A DNA stretch of 64,000 nucleotides from Gadus chalcogrammus (GCF_026213295.1 NC_079421.1:21885757-21949756); one strand, 5' to 3'. Shown: positions 13,329 to 28,836, counted from the stretch's first letter. Numbers and translations: made by a program. The notes: generated by a model from the sequence alone, not told the origin.

Positions 13329-13353
<25 letters not shown>
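13317..13353. repeat. CA-to-GT switch repeat
   Basis: ACACACACGTGTGTGT forms a self-complementary junction, and a GT array then runs to 13353. It lies about 330 bases upstream of exon B. Confidence 0.85.
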
Positions 13354-13359
<6 letters not shown>

Positions 13360-13660
13360 TTCGAGTGTGAGTGAGCGTGTTCATGTGTGTCTTTGTTTAC
13401 CTGGCTCTAGGACTCTTCATTTGTGTGGCAGGCTTCTAGATCGTAGAGGTATCCCATTGTGGGATTATGCTGAGATCTTTGCAGAATCGCCTCTGGTCAC
13501 TGATTCCGTATATATCTTCTGCCTCTCAGCATGAACCCTGATGCATCCAAAGCTCTTCCTCTTCTCTCTTCACTTTACCCCAGCACGTCTTTCCCCAGCC
13601 CCAGACATATGTTTGGCGATGTGATTACTGCATCAGGATCACAGCGGTGAATCCGTCTAA

Positions 13661-16262
<2,602 letters not shown>

Positions 16263-16402
16263 TTCAAACACATCCAATCACACACTCACACTTGCACACA
16301 ACTACACCTACACCTACACACACACACTCACTGACAGACACGCTCACACCTACACACACACACAAACACACACGCGCATGCATGCACGCACACACAGAGA
16401 CC
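16263..16402. repeat. Degenerate (CA)n repeat
   Basis: CA-rich sequence with CTACAC, CACTCA and GCATGCATGC interruptions. Confidence 0.85.
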
Positions 16403-16659
16403 CAAATAACCTAGAAAATAAACGCGGAAGAAAACTTTTGGGGCGGGGGAAGTATGCGTTAAACATGGCAGCTTGCTTACAAATGAATCAGCGATGCGTT
16501 CCGGAGGTTGTTTCTATTAGTTTCTTCCCCCTCCCCGCAAGATTTCGCAGCAAACACTGTTGTTGTTTATCTTTCTGCACAATCATTAATCTTTGAAGAG
16601 TCCAACGAGTTGATGCGGTAAACAAACGAGTCTAATTACAAATGATATAATTACAAGTT

Positions 16660-17060
16660 ATCTATCAGCCACCCATCCCGCCACTTTCGGCTCTCGACTC
16701 TGCAACTTGTCCGGCTCCACCGCCGGTGTTCCGCGGAGCGTGGCGCGTTCAATTTGTTATCCTGCCAAAACAAACCTTCACGGGGGCTTGACGGCGGAGT
16801 CGGAGCTGACGTCTCGGAGATTACCACGCCGCCTGTCACCGCCGCCGCCCCCCCGCCCTCGGTTCCACTTCCTCCAGACTGTCCTCCAGCGCGGAGTTCC
16901 AGTGGCTCTCAGCGCCTCGCTCCGAGGGCCCTACAGGGTGTGTGACCTTCCTACCCCGTCGTCTGCCGCCTCCCCCCTAACCCCCGCTGAGAGGGATGCC
17001 GTCCTGCCGCCACCGCCGCAGCCGCTCGGGGTGAAGCGTGCGTCGGCGTGATGGAAAACA
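16660..17060. promoter_or_regulatory. Intronic CpG-rich island
   Basis: CpG dinucleotides are dense between about 16680 and 17045, including CGCCGCCGCC and CCGCGGAGCGTGGCGCG, while the flanks are AT-rich. An open frame spans 16707-17051, but it is proline/arginine-rich and matches nothing, which is expected of GC-rich noncoding DNA. In vertebrates an intragenic island like this may mark an alternative promoter or an enhancer. No TATA box or initiator was identified with confidence. Confidence 0.4.
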
Positions 17061-18689
17061 ACCACGGCCGCCTCTGTTTGTTGCACAGGGTTGTTCATTC
17101 ATATCTGCGCTCCGGTTTTATATTACCGTGTGTAATTACTTTCCTCCTCGGCGCTACACTACTGCTGCTTAGCATTCAGGTTATATCCTGACTCCATCGG
17201 AATGCTCTCTGTTTTGGAAGGGATGGGTGCACGGCTGGGAGTTCTGAAGGCCCCGATGGTAGTGTGGTGGGGTGGATTGAAGAATGGTCTGTGTGTGTGT
17301 GTGTGTGTGTGAGTGAGTGAGTGAGTGTGTGTGTGTGCGTGCGTCCGTCACACAGTATGATAACCCTGATATGTTTAGCTCCACCATTAACTGGTTTCTG
17401 TCAGGAGCTAGCTTTGTAGTCTGGTTCAGGTGCTTTCTATCTTTCCCTAGTGGCGATGTCCATTCTGCACGTTTTAAATGTTAATGTTAGCGGTAACCGT
17501 GATATCTGTGGACATGCTTTTATTTCCTTATCTACTTCTTCTTTTTTCCCCCCTGCAAAACAGAAATTGTCAGGTCCTTTCAGACAGGATGAAGAACACT
17601 TCTGCTCCCGTCGTCGTCCTGCCCTCCAGGGTCAATGATATTCACCTAGCTGCATTAATCAGCCAGCAATTTTGCCCAAGAGTTTTAATGTCTTTCTAAT
17701 CACCTCAAACAGCAGGCTCTGGCTTATATTTTGGAGAAGCGGCTCAGGGCACTCAATAAACGCCGACAGCGCAGAGATCCTTCTCCCCAATCTTGTTTCT
17801 GTCTCGGTCAAGGTTAAAGATTTTTGGAGGGGGTCAACTGAAATCATTAACTCGGGTTATGAAGAATTGCCTGTTCTGTGGACCTTCGTCTTAACGCCGC
17901 TAAGTAATATAGTAATATGCAGTTCACAGATACAGTGCACAGTGATATGCTGAAATATACTTTTTTTGAATCACTAGTTGCAGTGGTTCACTTTATTTAT
18001 GCCGAGGCTTTCATCGTGTTCTGCGCTCAGAGTTCTTCTTTGCAGAGTGCTTCAGAGGGATCAATAAATCATAGAATTCCAAATAAAAAATAAAATAACT
18101 CTGAAACATTAGCTTGATAAACAGCGCAGCTATTAGATAGTACAATAAGGTGCATGGGGCAGCTTCAAACACTAACAGAGTATTTTCGGTTCATTTGAAT
18201 TGAAGTCATTTGCAATGAAGTTAATACTTGTAAAACATAACTTGATATAACATCAGGCAAGGCAATGAATTATGTGTTAACACCCGCAAACAACACAGTC
18301 ATTAGTAGCAACGGTATTCCTACCATTCACACAAAGTAAAACGTGGGTTAAATATAGTACATCGTACCTCGCATTAACTTTTGCAGCGTTAAATCGAGAG
18401 GCAGAATACAAAACGCTCCCGCTCGACAAGTCTTTCCCCTGTTTTACCTGTTGGAGGAGATTAAAATAGCGCACCCAGCAGATGTGTCAATTATTTGTAT
18501 TTTCATGTTTTGTCCGGGCGCAGTAATGACACCTTGGGGTACAATAATAAACAAATTAAAATGTGAAATGCATGAAATTAAATTGTGATTACGGGAGCAG
18601 GAAGAGGATTGATCCTTGTATAATGAAAAGTGTTTGTTGACGTTCTTTATTTTTTTTGCGCGCCAGCCAGACAGACTAGCTCAGGCGCG
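17061..18689. other. Unique intron B-C sequence with a short TG repeat
   Basis: A GT array with GAGT units lies at 17289-17340. The rest is unique, AT-rich between 17880 and 18610, with no coding signal. Confidence 0.4.
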
Positions 18690-18760
18690 CGTTTACGTGC
18701 GTGTGTCTTTCCGTGTGTGTGTGTGTTTGTGTGTGTGTCGGAGTGTGTTTGCGTCTATCG
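18690..18760. repeat. Degenerate (GT)n repeat
   Basis: GTGTGTGT with CGTG and TTTG interruptions. Confidence 0.85.
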
Positions 18761-20310
18761 GGGAACTCTTTGCATCCACATTCGTCTGGATGCGGTGATT
18801 GTATGGGTGAAGGGGAGGGCCGTGCCTGACTCAAGGCGGCGGGGCTGTCAGTGATGGAGCCAGCGTGTGGAGGTGGCTTGTTGCTAATTAGCTCTCCCAG
18901 CACGCCGCTCTGGCGCTGGGGCAATCATAGCACGAGGGGTGGGGAGGGGTGGGGGATGAATATGGAACAAGAATTAGAGACTTTGGCACACTTACTTGGC
19001 AGGTACTCAGTACTTTATGTCAGTATGCACTGTGTGTTTTTTTTTTTGTGTTTTCTACACACAGGTTTTTTTGTTGGTGGTTGTTGTTGTTTTATTTTAC
19101 ATCAGGGTGTCATTGATCCAGTCAGAGTTTGCGGAGATAATGGCTCTGCTACTTTCTGCTGTTGTCGTGTTCCTCCTGTTGTGTTGTTTTTGGTCTTTTG
19201 CGCTTCCCTTTGTTCGTCTTATTCTCCCGTTTGTCTCGGCGTTCTTGTTAAAGCGTCACGCGCCCAGGCAGCACGCCGTTTGATGGAGGAGCTTCTGATC
19301 ATCCAGATTAGATCAGTGTTGTCTCGCGCTAAGCTAAGCGATACCATCGTACCGCGAGTGCGGCCATTGTGTGCGCATGAAAAGGCACCAGCAGCGCGGA
19401 TCCACATATATATATTTATATATGTGTTTGGTGATTGATGATGTTTCTTTTACTACAGTGTCTTACATCATAAATGACGCCCAGCTCGGCCGTGTTAACA
19501 AAACCTTTATTCCAAATCATAAACAATGATCTAACATTATACGAGAAACATAAAAGGCTTCTTCATGCTTGATAAGTGAAACAAAAACAACGAGCACCAG
19601 ATGCAAAGAACAGATCCAAGCGTGGCTGTCATCACGCACACAGCCATGTGGACGTGCACGTTAACGCGTTGGCGCACGCTGCAGCACGCTCCTCTCCGGT
19701 TTCACGTACAGTTCTGCTGCTTTCCTCCACATGAATGCATCATATTTAACAAGCAGCTCCTGTTCCTCCGTCTCTGTCTTTGTGTGTTACCGTCCCTGCC
19801 GTGCATTAGCCTGTATAGCCGTCCCCGACGCGGTGTCGGATGAGATTCACGCGGTCTGTTTACACCCCGTTGCCGAGGCGCCCAGGAGTCCCAGGTGTCT
19901 CGCAGCACCTATCGGTGTCCATGGATATTAATGCATTTTAATGACCTTTGCTATAAATAGCTGCTGAGGTGCGTTCATTAATTCCTTCTGAGCGCCTGAC
20001 GGTATCATGTTCAACACACAGCGCCGTCAAAACTAATTAAGCAGCGGGGACAGATTGGATTTGACTCGAGATAATGTGAATCAAACTGGATTACATGTCT
20101 CGTAAGAAAAGTTCTGGATGCGTGTGTTGTTTTGTTGTGTTGCGATTCACTCAAGTAGGCAATGTTCAAAGTTTCAAAGACGCAGGCCATAATACGCTGG
20201 AGATTGCGGTTAGCCACTTGGGTCCAATGTCCGATAGCTATGCGTTCTTTTGCGTTTCTACATGAGGACACTCATTTCTTGTATCAATTCCACGTAACCA
20301 GAAAGCACAA
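18761..20310. other. Unique intron B-C sequence with enhancer-like patches
   Basis: 18840-18990 contains the palindromic homeodomain-type core GCTAATTAGC (18884-18893). 19910-20090 is repeat-free with TTAATGCATTTTAATGA and CTAATTAAG. Both may be conserved noncoding elements, but this is a composition-based guess. No gene is seen. Confidence 0.3.
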
Positions 20311-20324
20311 CCTGATATTCTGCT

Positions 20325-20445
20325 TGTATGTGTGTGTGTGTTTTTGTGTGTGTGTGAGCGCAGACACGTGTGTGTGTGTGTGTGTGGTGTGTGTGTGTGT
20401 GTGTGTGTGCACGCTTGACTACAAGGGTGTTCATGTGTGTGTGGG
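20325..20445. repeat. Degenerate (GT)n repeat
   Basis: Several GT arrays separated by GAGCGCAGACAC and GCACGCTTGAC. Confidence 0.9.
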
Positions 20446-20694
20446 AGCCATCCAATTAAGCATGGCATTGATTTATAGCCCCGGTACTGTACGGGGTTCA
20501 AGGGTTCCATTGTTTTTAAACAAAGCGCAGAGCGTTGACTTTGGGAAATGGTCCTGAGTGCAGCAGAACCGGCCCCATACTTAAACCCTGCACTCCACTA
20601 TCCAATATTGCTCCATCACTAAATAACCAGCTCATTAATTAGATAAGAGAATGGTGGCGTTAGTTTGAACGCCGCTGCGTTTGTATCAACCTCG
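20446..20694. other. Unique intron sequence
   Basis: No feature recognised. A short CA array follows at 20695-20718. Confidence 0.4.
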
Positions 20695-20731
20695 TACACA
20701 CACACACACACACACACATACAGATACACAC

Positions 20732-21159
20732 TAGGGCTGAACAATTAATCAAATTCAAATCGAAATCGCGATTTTATAGAACGCGATGTACAAATCGCAA
20801 AGGCGAAAAAAATGACTGAAAGTGTTATTTGTTGTGTGTTTTTATTTTCAATTTTTTGGGGGGGTTGTTACTGGTACTGACTGGAGTTCATTACGATTTA
20901 GATTTATTTTACAATTCAATAGTTAAATAAAGATATCATATCAATTAATCTCAACACATCAGCCTGTCCTAAAGGAAAGAGCAGTTTATATGTTGACTGC
21001 TTCCAATGTTGTGATGGTCATACTAATGATTTATTGTTTTTAGTGAATAATACAGAACATAAGGAACTTAATAAATTAAAAAAACGCATATTAATTAGCA
21101 ATCGCAATATTGGTCACAATAATCGCAATTCGATTATTTCCCCAAATCGTTCAGCCCTA
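20732..21159. mobile_element. hAT-like nonautonomous DNA transposon (428 bp)
   Basis: The ends are inverted: TAGGGCTGAAC on the left (20732) and GTTCAGCCCTA on the right (ending 21159). Complementary subterminal sequence continues into AATCGAAATCGCGAT and AATCGCAATTCGATTAT. This end sequence is typical of hAT-derived MITEs common in teleosts. The interior is AT-rich and carries no transposase frame. I cannot see a clean 8-bp target duplication. The left flank is a CA repeat, which may have eroded it. Confidence 0.75.
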
Positions 21160-21685
21160 CACCTGCATCCTGTCCTTGATGCATAGGTAAGACTTAAATC
21201 ATCGATCTGGTGTAAAGGAGGAAATAAAACGGACATTCTTTATTTGCCAATGTTCTGGCCGTGTGTTTTATTTAAGAGTACAAATAGGCCCAAATGAATT
21301 GAGACATTAGCTCGGACGCAGCGCGTGCTGCAGGCGAGTGTTGGGGAGAGCTGGTGTCTCATGCATTGTAATCTGCATGTGGGGTGTATTGTGTGCCATG
21401 ATTGTCATTCCTCTGGAAGTCATTCATTCCAGCGCTGGACTGATCAGTAGTAACCGATGTTATGTACTCCACGTCGCTGCTGGAGATCAGTGTTCAATGA
21501 TGAGGATTTGTGTTTCATAAAAAAAACGTGTGAAATAACGCAATCTGACCTCCATACCATGATTGGCACGCTCCTCAAGCCTGGAAAACAAATGGAAGAT
21601 ATGAGATTTGACTGGAAAACACGTTTGAGTCAATCGCCCTTGTGTTCTCAGCGCCCACTCGTGACTCAAAGATTTACTTTTGAAG

Positions 21686-21848
21686 GTTTTATCCTATTTA
21701 TTTTAGAGTTAGATAGACAGGAAGGTACGGGAGACAGAGGGGCGGACATGCGGCAACGGACCACGGGCAGGAATCGAACCCGGGTCGCTGCGATCGGGAC
21801 TGAGCCTTAGTGGTACGCCTTCTAGCCGGTGAGCCACCGGGACGCCCC
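21686..21848 (-). mobile_element. tRNA-derived SINE
   Basis: On the minus strand the sequence starts near 21848 with GCGTCCCGGTGGCTCACCGG (A-box region). It carries a good Pol III B box, GGTTCGATTCC (21780-21770), then CCGTTGCCGCATGTCCGCCC and CTGTCTCCCGTACCTTCCTG, and ends with TCTAACTCTAAAATAAATAG. This order (tRNA head, GCCGCATGTC body, CCTGTCTcTC tail, A-rich end) is that of a widespread percomorph SINE family. It is an inserted retroposon, not a functional tRNA, because no cloverleaf with CCA end is formed. Confidence 0.8.
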
Positions 21849-22270
21849 CCCCCCAGTCGGGATTCAAGCGATGTGATTTATTAAAAACACATCCGAATTG
21901 GACGGGAGGGTTTTTGGCCTGGAGCTTTGAATAGCGGTTCGACACACGTCCGTGTACACGTCCGAGTCTCTGTGGACGAGCGAACGTCTGCAGGAAGTCT
22001 GCCAGGAGTCTGGCGCTGTTGCCGTACCCTGGTTGGAACAGCAGGGGTTAATATCACATCTGTTGCTAGGGCACTGGCGGGGGGGGTTTACTGTGCCTCG
22101 CTAAGCCTCGCTGGGGGACACAGAAGACATCAGGCTCTGCCTCCCCCTCTCCCCCCCATCTTCACCCCTCAACCTCACCCCTCACCCCCAGCCAGCAACC
22201 CTGCAGCCCTGTCATGGAATCACACAATGGGATTGATCCTATGTCCTTCTGTGTGTCTAACAATTATAAC
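21849..22270. other. Unique intron sequence
   Basis: GC-rich and C-rich in places (22140-22205), with no coding signal. Confidence 0.4.
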
Positions 22271-22281
22271 TTCTCTCTCTC

Positions 22282-22374
<93 letters not shown>

Positions 22375-22445
22375 GTCTCTCTCTGTCTGTCTGTCTGTGT
22401 CTCTCTCTGTCTCTCTGTCTCTCCCTCTCCCTCTCTCTCTCTCTA
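22271..22445. repeat. (CTGT)n and (CT)n microsatellite
   Basis: CTGT tetranucleotides run from about 22282 to 22373 and continue as CTCTGTCT and CT arrays to 22443. It lies about 230 bases upstream of exon C. Confidence 0.97.
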
Positions 22446-22590
22446 TATATATGTATATTATATCCATCATCAATGTAGTAGCTACTTGGTCACATTGGTA
22501 AACACATGTCTCACAATGGTTATATTACATCACACGCTCTCTGATTGTGTGTTCATGCGGTGTAATGTGGTGATACGTAGAACACAATGA

Positions 22591-23900
<1,310 letters not shown>

Positions 23901-23904
23901 AGCC

Positions 23905-23976
23905 TAGATCTGTACTGACAGATCTATACAACGCAATCACACGGTTCATATTGACCCCAGTGATTGCGTTGTATAG
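23905..23976. repeat. Two overlapping perfect hairpins
   Basis: A 9-bp inverted repeat (TAGATCTGT, 23905-23913, with ACAGATCTA, 23918-23926) overlaps the left arm of a 17-bp perfect inverted repeat. The long arm CTATACAACGCAATCAC occupies 23924-23940, pairs with 23960-23976, and has a 19-base loop. The hairpins share bases 23924-23926, so the two folds compete. The block sits just upstream of a minisatellite and may be a transposon terminus, but I recognise no family. Confidence 0.85.
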
Positions 23977-24010
23977 GGTGTCCACTTGACACTGTTGTGG
24001 CATGCAGCGA

Positions 24011-24335
24011 CCAGTTGAGCTGGTATCTAGACGTAAGGAGGTGAGGTCAACATGAGGTTTCATAACCAGTTGACCTGGTATATACATGAGGAGGAGAGGT
24101 CAACATGAGGTTTCATAACCAGTTGACCTGGTATCTAGACATTAGGAGGTGAGGTCAACATGAGGTTTTAGTGACCAGTTGACCTGGTATCTAGACATGA
24201 GGAGGAGAGGTCAACATGAGGTTTCAGCGACCAGTTTACCTGGTATCTAGACATTAGGAGGTGAGGTCAACATGAGGTTTTAGTGACCAGTTGACCTGGT
24301 ATCTAGACATTAGGAGGTGAGGTCAACATGGGGTT
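24011..24335. repeat. 53-56-bp minisatellite, six copies
   Basis: Units begin with CCAGTTGACCTGG at 24011, 24066, 24119, 24175, 24231 and 24287. They continue TATCTAGACATTAGGAGGTG and then AGGTCAACATGAGGTTT. Most units hold both TGACCT and AGGTCA, that is, nuclear-receptor half-sites in everted arrangement. Copies are about 90 percent alike by eye. Confidence 0.92.
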
Positions 24336-24672
24336 CCTGCATTGAAACAAGCCCCTCTTCTGCTGGAACTCAATGCTGCTCTGAATTAGTGGCCTAGTTG
24401 CCCTGACTCTACAAGCTAAACATGCTAACCGGATCATTTCAGGGTCAACCCTAGGTTAATGGTGGGTTAGCACCCATATCACCCAGTTCTGCTGCTCTAG
24501 GAACTGCTCGGGAGGTTGATTCTGTGAAGCCTACTCGAAGCCTGAACCTTGTTATGTGTAAGGCTGGTTTCTACTGCATGTAATCAGCACCAATAAAATA
24601 AACAGACAGGATAGGAAATTATATAAAGGTAGTTGGATAGATTGATGTAGAGACAGATAGGTTGAGGGATAT

Positions 24673-24721
<49 letters not shown>

Positions 24722-25030
24722 GAATGAGATACCAGACTAGAAACAGGCTGATAGATGGATAGACGGATGGAAGGACAGATTGAAAAATAAATCCAGCATT
24801 GTGTGTGTGCCTTGTTGAAGTAATCAGTTCCTATAAACAGCCTGTGGCACGGGCACAGAATCTCTGATTGTTGAGTCAACAACCTGAAGGGTGTGTGTGT
24901 GTGTGTGCGCATTTGCGTGTGTGCGTGTATGTGTGTGTGTGTGTTGATGCTGAAGCTGCCGATTCAAATGTAATCACAAGGCGGTCCACCCAGGTCTGAA
25001 CCTGCACCCTTAACATAGGCCGTTAATAGG
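24336..25030. repeat. Intron with (ACAG)n and (GT)n repeats
   Basis: Unique sequence is interrupted by an AGAC tetranucleotide array (24671-24720), GATA/GATG-like units (24750-24780) and a GT repeat (24890-24946). Confidence 0.85.
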
Positions 25031-26609
25031 TGTAATCAGCTAAGTCTCCCCTCGCATTGTCCCCGCCTCTGCTTCCCCGCGCCCTGATTGGACACAAGCC
25101 TTTCATCGTGTCACTAATTGTCTGGATCACCGCGGTAACCTCACCTGGTGGCATCAAAGTCAGCCCGACCAAGGCATCTGATCTCCTTGGGTTGACGCGT
25201 GATGCAGCCCCGGTCAGGCTAATGGCGCGCGTCTTTTTGGGAGATGTCTTGGTCTTAATGAAGATGATTGCTACTCCATTCTAACGACGTTATGTCTTAC
25301 GTTGTCACTGGGGGTCGAGTTGTTCACCTCGACATTCTCCGGTAATGTTCGCCGGATTTAATAAGCGCACCTTTAACATTTTACACTTTTGTATGATTGC
25401 ATTAGTTGCCTTCGCGTGTCAGCTACCCGTTTGATCCCTACGAATGTTGGCAGTCATTAGCGGTTTTACAAAGGCAATGAAAGTTTCGGGTCCGTACGGT
25501 ATTTCAATGTTATCCTGTTTGCGCTTTGTTTTGGTCTCGGGCCGGGGGAAGTGTTTCACTATCACGGTTCTTCCTGGATTCTTTTGACAGCCTGAGTTAT
25601 CCCAGTGAAACCAATTGTCTGGCCCACTCCGCGGGCCTCCGACTGGCAGCAGAGCGCAGGGTGCAGTCCTATTTCAGCTAGAGGTCAGAAGGAGCTGGAG
25701 CCACGCCCGGCACTCAGAGTGCCTCTGTTAGGAGTCTCTGTGGCTCTCCCAGGACCCGGCTATCATCAAAGCCTACCTGTATCAAGGTCACTGCTAATTA
25801 AAATCCACAGGATTACCCAAAGAACCAGGGGCAGGAGAACGCTGCGAGCAGGATGGGACTGGGACTCAGGGAATGGCCATTAGGACAGGTTCTGCTCTTC
25901 TTTGCCGTGTTTTCTCTTTTGCTTTTTTTGCTTTTTGGGCTGGAAGACACAACCGTAATATATTTGCATTTATTCATTTAGCCAGACATTGTTAGCGACC
26001 TACTTTGGAAGTCAGGTTGAAAACATTTGAAACGTTGAAAGCATATGTTCCATGTTGAGGCAACTGCAGATTAACACTGCGAGCAAATGTGTTACAATAT
26101 TCCAGAAGCAACTCGATACAAGTGCAGGAGATGCAGGAATCAAAAAGTTGGGGTTATTATTCAGAGAAGGCAAACATTGCACCAATTGTGTGATTACGAC
26201 TGAAACAATAGTGAACAGAGGTTTTATTCATTGAATATATGTGAGAAACTTCAGTTAGTCCTATTTTACTAATTTCAACCCCTTTTCTTTTTTCATTTAA
26301 CGAATGTCAACAGTAGCTATACAATGTGTGTGAACGCAATCTGACATTGCAAACCTCTCAATGTCCCCTGATTATTCAAACCTCATGCCACCACAATAGA
26401 ATCTGATTAGCATGCAATCACCTCATTGGACGCAAAGTACGCAAAACAGCTTTGGACTCTTTCCTGGCCTTCTCAAGCATTATGTGACTACCAACTTAAC
26501 CATGTGAAGTGTTTTTTCCAGCTTTCCAAATTGAAGACATTAATTAAAAGGCTGATTCTAGGTCTTGAATCCTCAGCACAATGATAGTTGCATACTTGCA
26601 TCTGTTCAG
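25031..26609. other. Unique intron C-D sequence
   Basis: No gene or transposon is recognised. The segment 25040-25290 is repeat-free and compositionally complex, as is 25570-25880. Both are possible conserved noncoding elements but untested. 25920-26600 is AT-rich. Confidence 0.35.
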
Positions 26610-26953
26610 TTAAAGGCAGAATATGTAATTAATTGACTATACTAGATCTTAAAATGACCATGATATGTCATCATAAATGATGGAAGTTTGTTGCTAAAAA
26701 ATGCTACAGCCAGTTTGCTATCCTTTTAACTTTGGGTTCTTGTGTGTTATGAGTCATGAGTGTGTTATTATTTACTCAGAGTACCCCTAGTGGCCGCGCA
26801 TGAAACAACAGCACAAACACGGCTCTGCAGCCATGGAGACAAGCAACAAACCAGATCGAGATAAGAATGTTCTGGGTCCCACCTGACAGAGTGAAAGCTC
26901 TCTGTAATAATGTGTTTTGAGACTGCAGAACCCATTTTGTACTGCACCTTTAA
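26610..26953. mobile_element. TTAA-type MITE (344 bp), piggyBac/Kolobok-like
   Basis: TTAA stands at both ends (26610-26613 and 26950-26953). The termini are inverted relatives: TTAAAGGCAGAATATGTAA on the left, and the complement of GTACTGCACCTTTAA on the right. TTAA target sites are used by piggyBac and Kolobok elements, and the 'TTAAAGGTGCAGTATGTAA' consensus is very common in fish. No transposase is encoded. Confidence 0.7.
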
Positions 26954-27404
26954 TCTTCAAGCTTTTTTAAATATTTCTCGGCTGGCAAATTCACAGACTC
27001 AAACAGCATGTTAGAATTTATTGAAGGACATATAAGAGATAATTTATCAATCAATCTGTAGCTTTTAGCTTAATAAAAGTGATTGACCGTCTATCTCCCT
27101 CATGTGTGTTACAACAACTGGGGCGCAGTCCTTTAAATGTTTTGAGCTGTGTCACGATACATGTAGCCCTACGAGTCACTATGTGGTGCGCCAGCCATGA
27201 ACCGTGGCAGACATGTAGCACGCTAGCCGTGTAATCTGCTGTGACAGCGCATGCTGCATGCTAGTCCTGCCTCGTGCTACACATGTTACATGCTAGCTAC
27301 GTTGCAGGCCCCCAGTGAAGACGATGAACCACCAAAGAATAAAAAGCACATGCTTTTATTCTCCTGCCAAGGCTCCTCCTGCATCCTGCTGTTGAGGCCC
27401 TGCT
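26954..27404. other. Unique intron sequence
   Basis: No feature apart from irregular GCATGCTAG-like motifs around 27200-27300. Confidence 0.4.
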
Positions 27405-27504
27405 GTGTTTTAGTGCACGTTGCGGCGCCGTGTTTTAGTGCACGTTGCGGCGCCGTGTTTTAGTGCACGTTGCAGCGCTGTGTTTAAGTGCACGTCGCGC
27501 CGTT
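27405..27504. repeat. 25-bp GC-rich minisatellite, four copies
   Basis: Copies start at 27405, 27430, 27455 and 27480. The consensus begins GTGTTTTAGTGCACGTTGCG and ends GCGCC. The last copy is diverged. Each copy holds the GTGCAC palindrome and several CpGs. Confidence 0.9.
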
Positions 27505-27629
27505 GTGCTGCTCTTCTGAGACTCCACCTCGCTTTAGCCCGTCCCCCCCCTCCTTCCCACGTGCTCCCGGCTCAGAGGTCGGCCTTCCTGCTAGTGCTGA
27601 GTGAGTCGCTCTGGGACGTTTTGCAGTCC

Positions 27630-27673
27630 TAACCACCCCCCACCACCCCCCCCACCACCCCCCCCCACCAGCC
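27630..27673. repeat. C-rich tract with CCACC interruptions
   Basis: Runs of 6 to 10 C separated by ACCA could form an i-motif, or a G-quadruplex on the minus strand. Confidence 0.85.
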
Positions 27674-28836
27674 ATGTTTTCTGCTTGGCGCTCACAGCTG
27701 CCTTGTGCTTGCGTATGATAATTAAAGATTGATAATTTCCCCCGGGTGCAGACAGTGCAGGGATAAAGACGAAGTTAATTTCGGCTCCTGTGCAGAAAGG
27801 AACACACAAACCATAAAAATGTACATTGTTAGTTAAGCTTTTAATGGGGTCTGTGTTCACGTCGCCGCCGGCACTTCTTCGGTACTGAGTGATACGTAGG
27901 GGTCTTCTTCTGGAAGCCACACGCGCCTTATTCTGCCTCCCAGACGATGACGTCTCCATGTTAGTTGTACGTCTGCATCTCGCCAAACCAAGGTCTCATG
28001 AACGTCCAATGGAGACCCCATTCACCGACACCAGAACATCGTGTAAGACGGACACGAGGAAGGAACTCCACCACCCTGTCCCCACTCACCCGGCCTTCTC
28101 TTTGTTAAACGGACAATTAGATAGTGAGCTTATGGTTATTGAAAATGTAGTCTTTTAGCCACTATTTTCATACCCCTGACCTCATCGTTACGGCGTCGCA
28201 CAGCCTTGAGAGGAGTGTCATTGGCCAATTTGCCTTTTTAAGTCTCCCCCAGAGATGAATATATGCGCCCGACAATGGCGGCTGAGCCCGTGCGGTGATT
28301 CCACTCAATCAGCGGAGCACTGACAATCCGTCTTGACAATATGGGAAAAAGAGGAAATATGACACAAATGTTCTCATAAATCTATTTAGTATAAGGCATA
28401 GCCAAGGGCAAAGTACTTTGGAGCCTGTGAGAGAAGAAAATGGAGAGTGGGGGGGGGGGGAAAGGGAGAAGTTGAACTCTGAGGATATTAATACCGCTGT
28501 GAATATATCTATTATCCACATTCATTTCCAAGGCACTGCGGCATAATAAAGCAGGGCCCATTTCCCATTTAAACTCCTCACAGTACTTGGCTGTGGGCTG
28601 TATTACGTAGACAAAATGCCCCTCCGGATCGGTTGCAACTCGGCTATGAACATTTGTCTTTGGTGTGAATGGAAGCTCAGAAAAACCGTTGCCGGGGAAG
28701 ATACCCCAGCAAGACGTCCCAAGGAGGCCATCTGACTGAAGTCAGCTTCATAGAACGCTGCATTCACTCGCTATCAAAGACTTCCGGAATTAGCAGACTA
28801 ATGTGTCATTCCTTTTGTGGTTGTACGAGGACGTAC
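27674..28836. other. Unique intron sequence with enhancer-like patches
   Basis: 27690-27890 and 28480-28640 are repeat-free and hold TAATTAAAG and AATTTCCC-type cores. A G run lies at 28449-28460. No coding signal. Confidence 0.3.

Noticed and set aside
16707..17051. Open frame through the CpG island as a protein
   Set aside because: Long frames are expected in GC-rich DNA, and the Pro/Arg-rich product matches no family.
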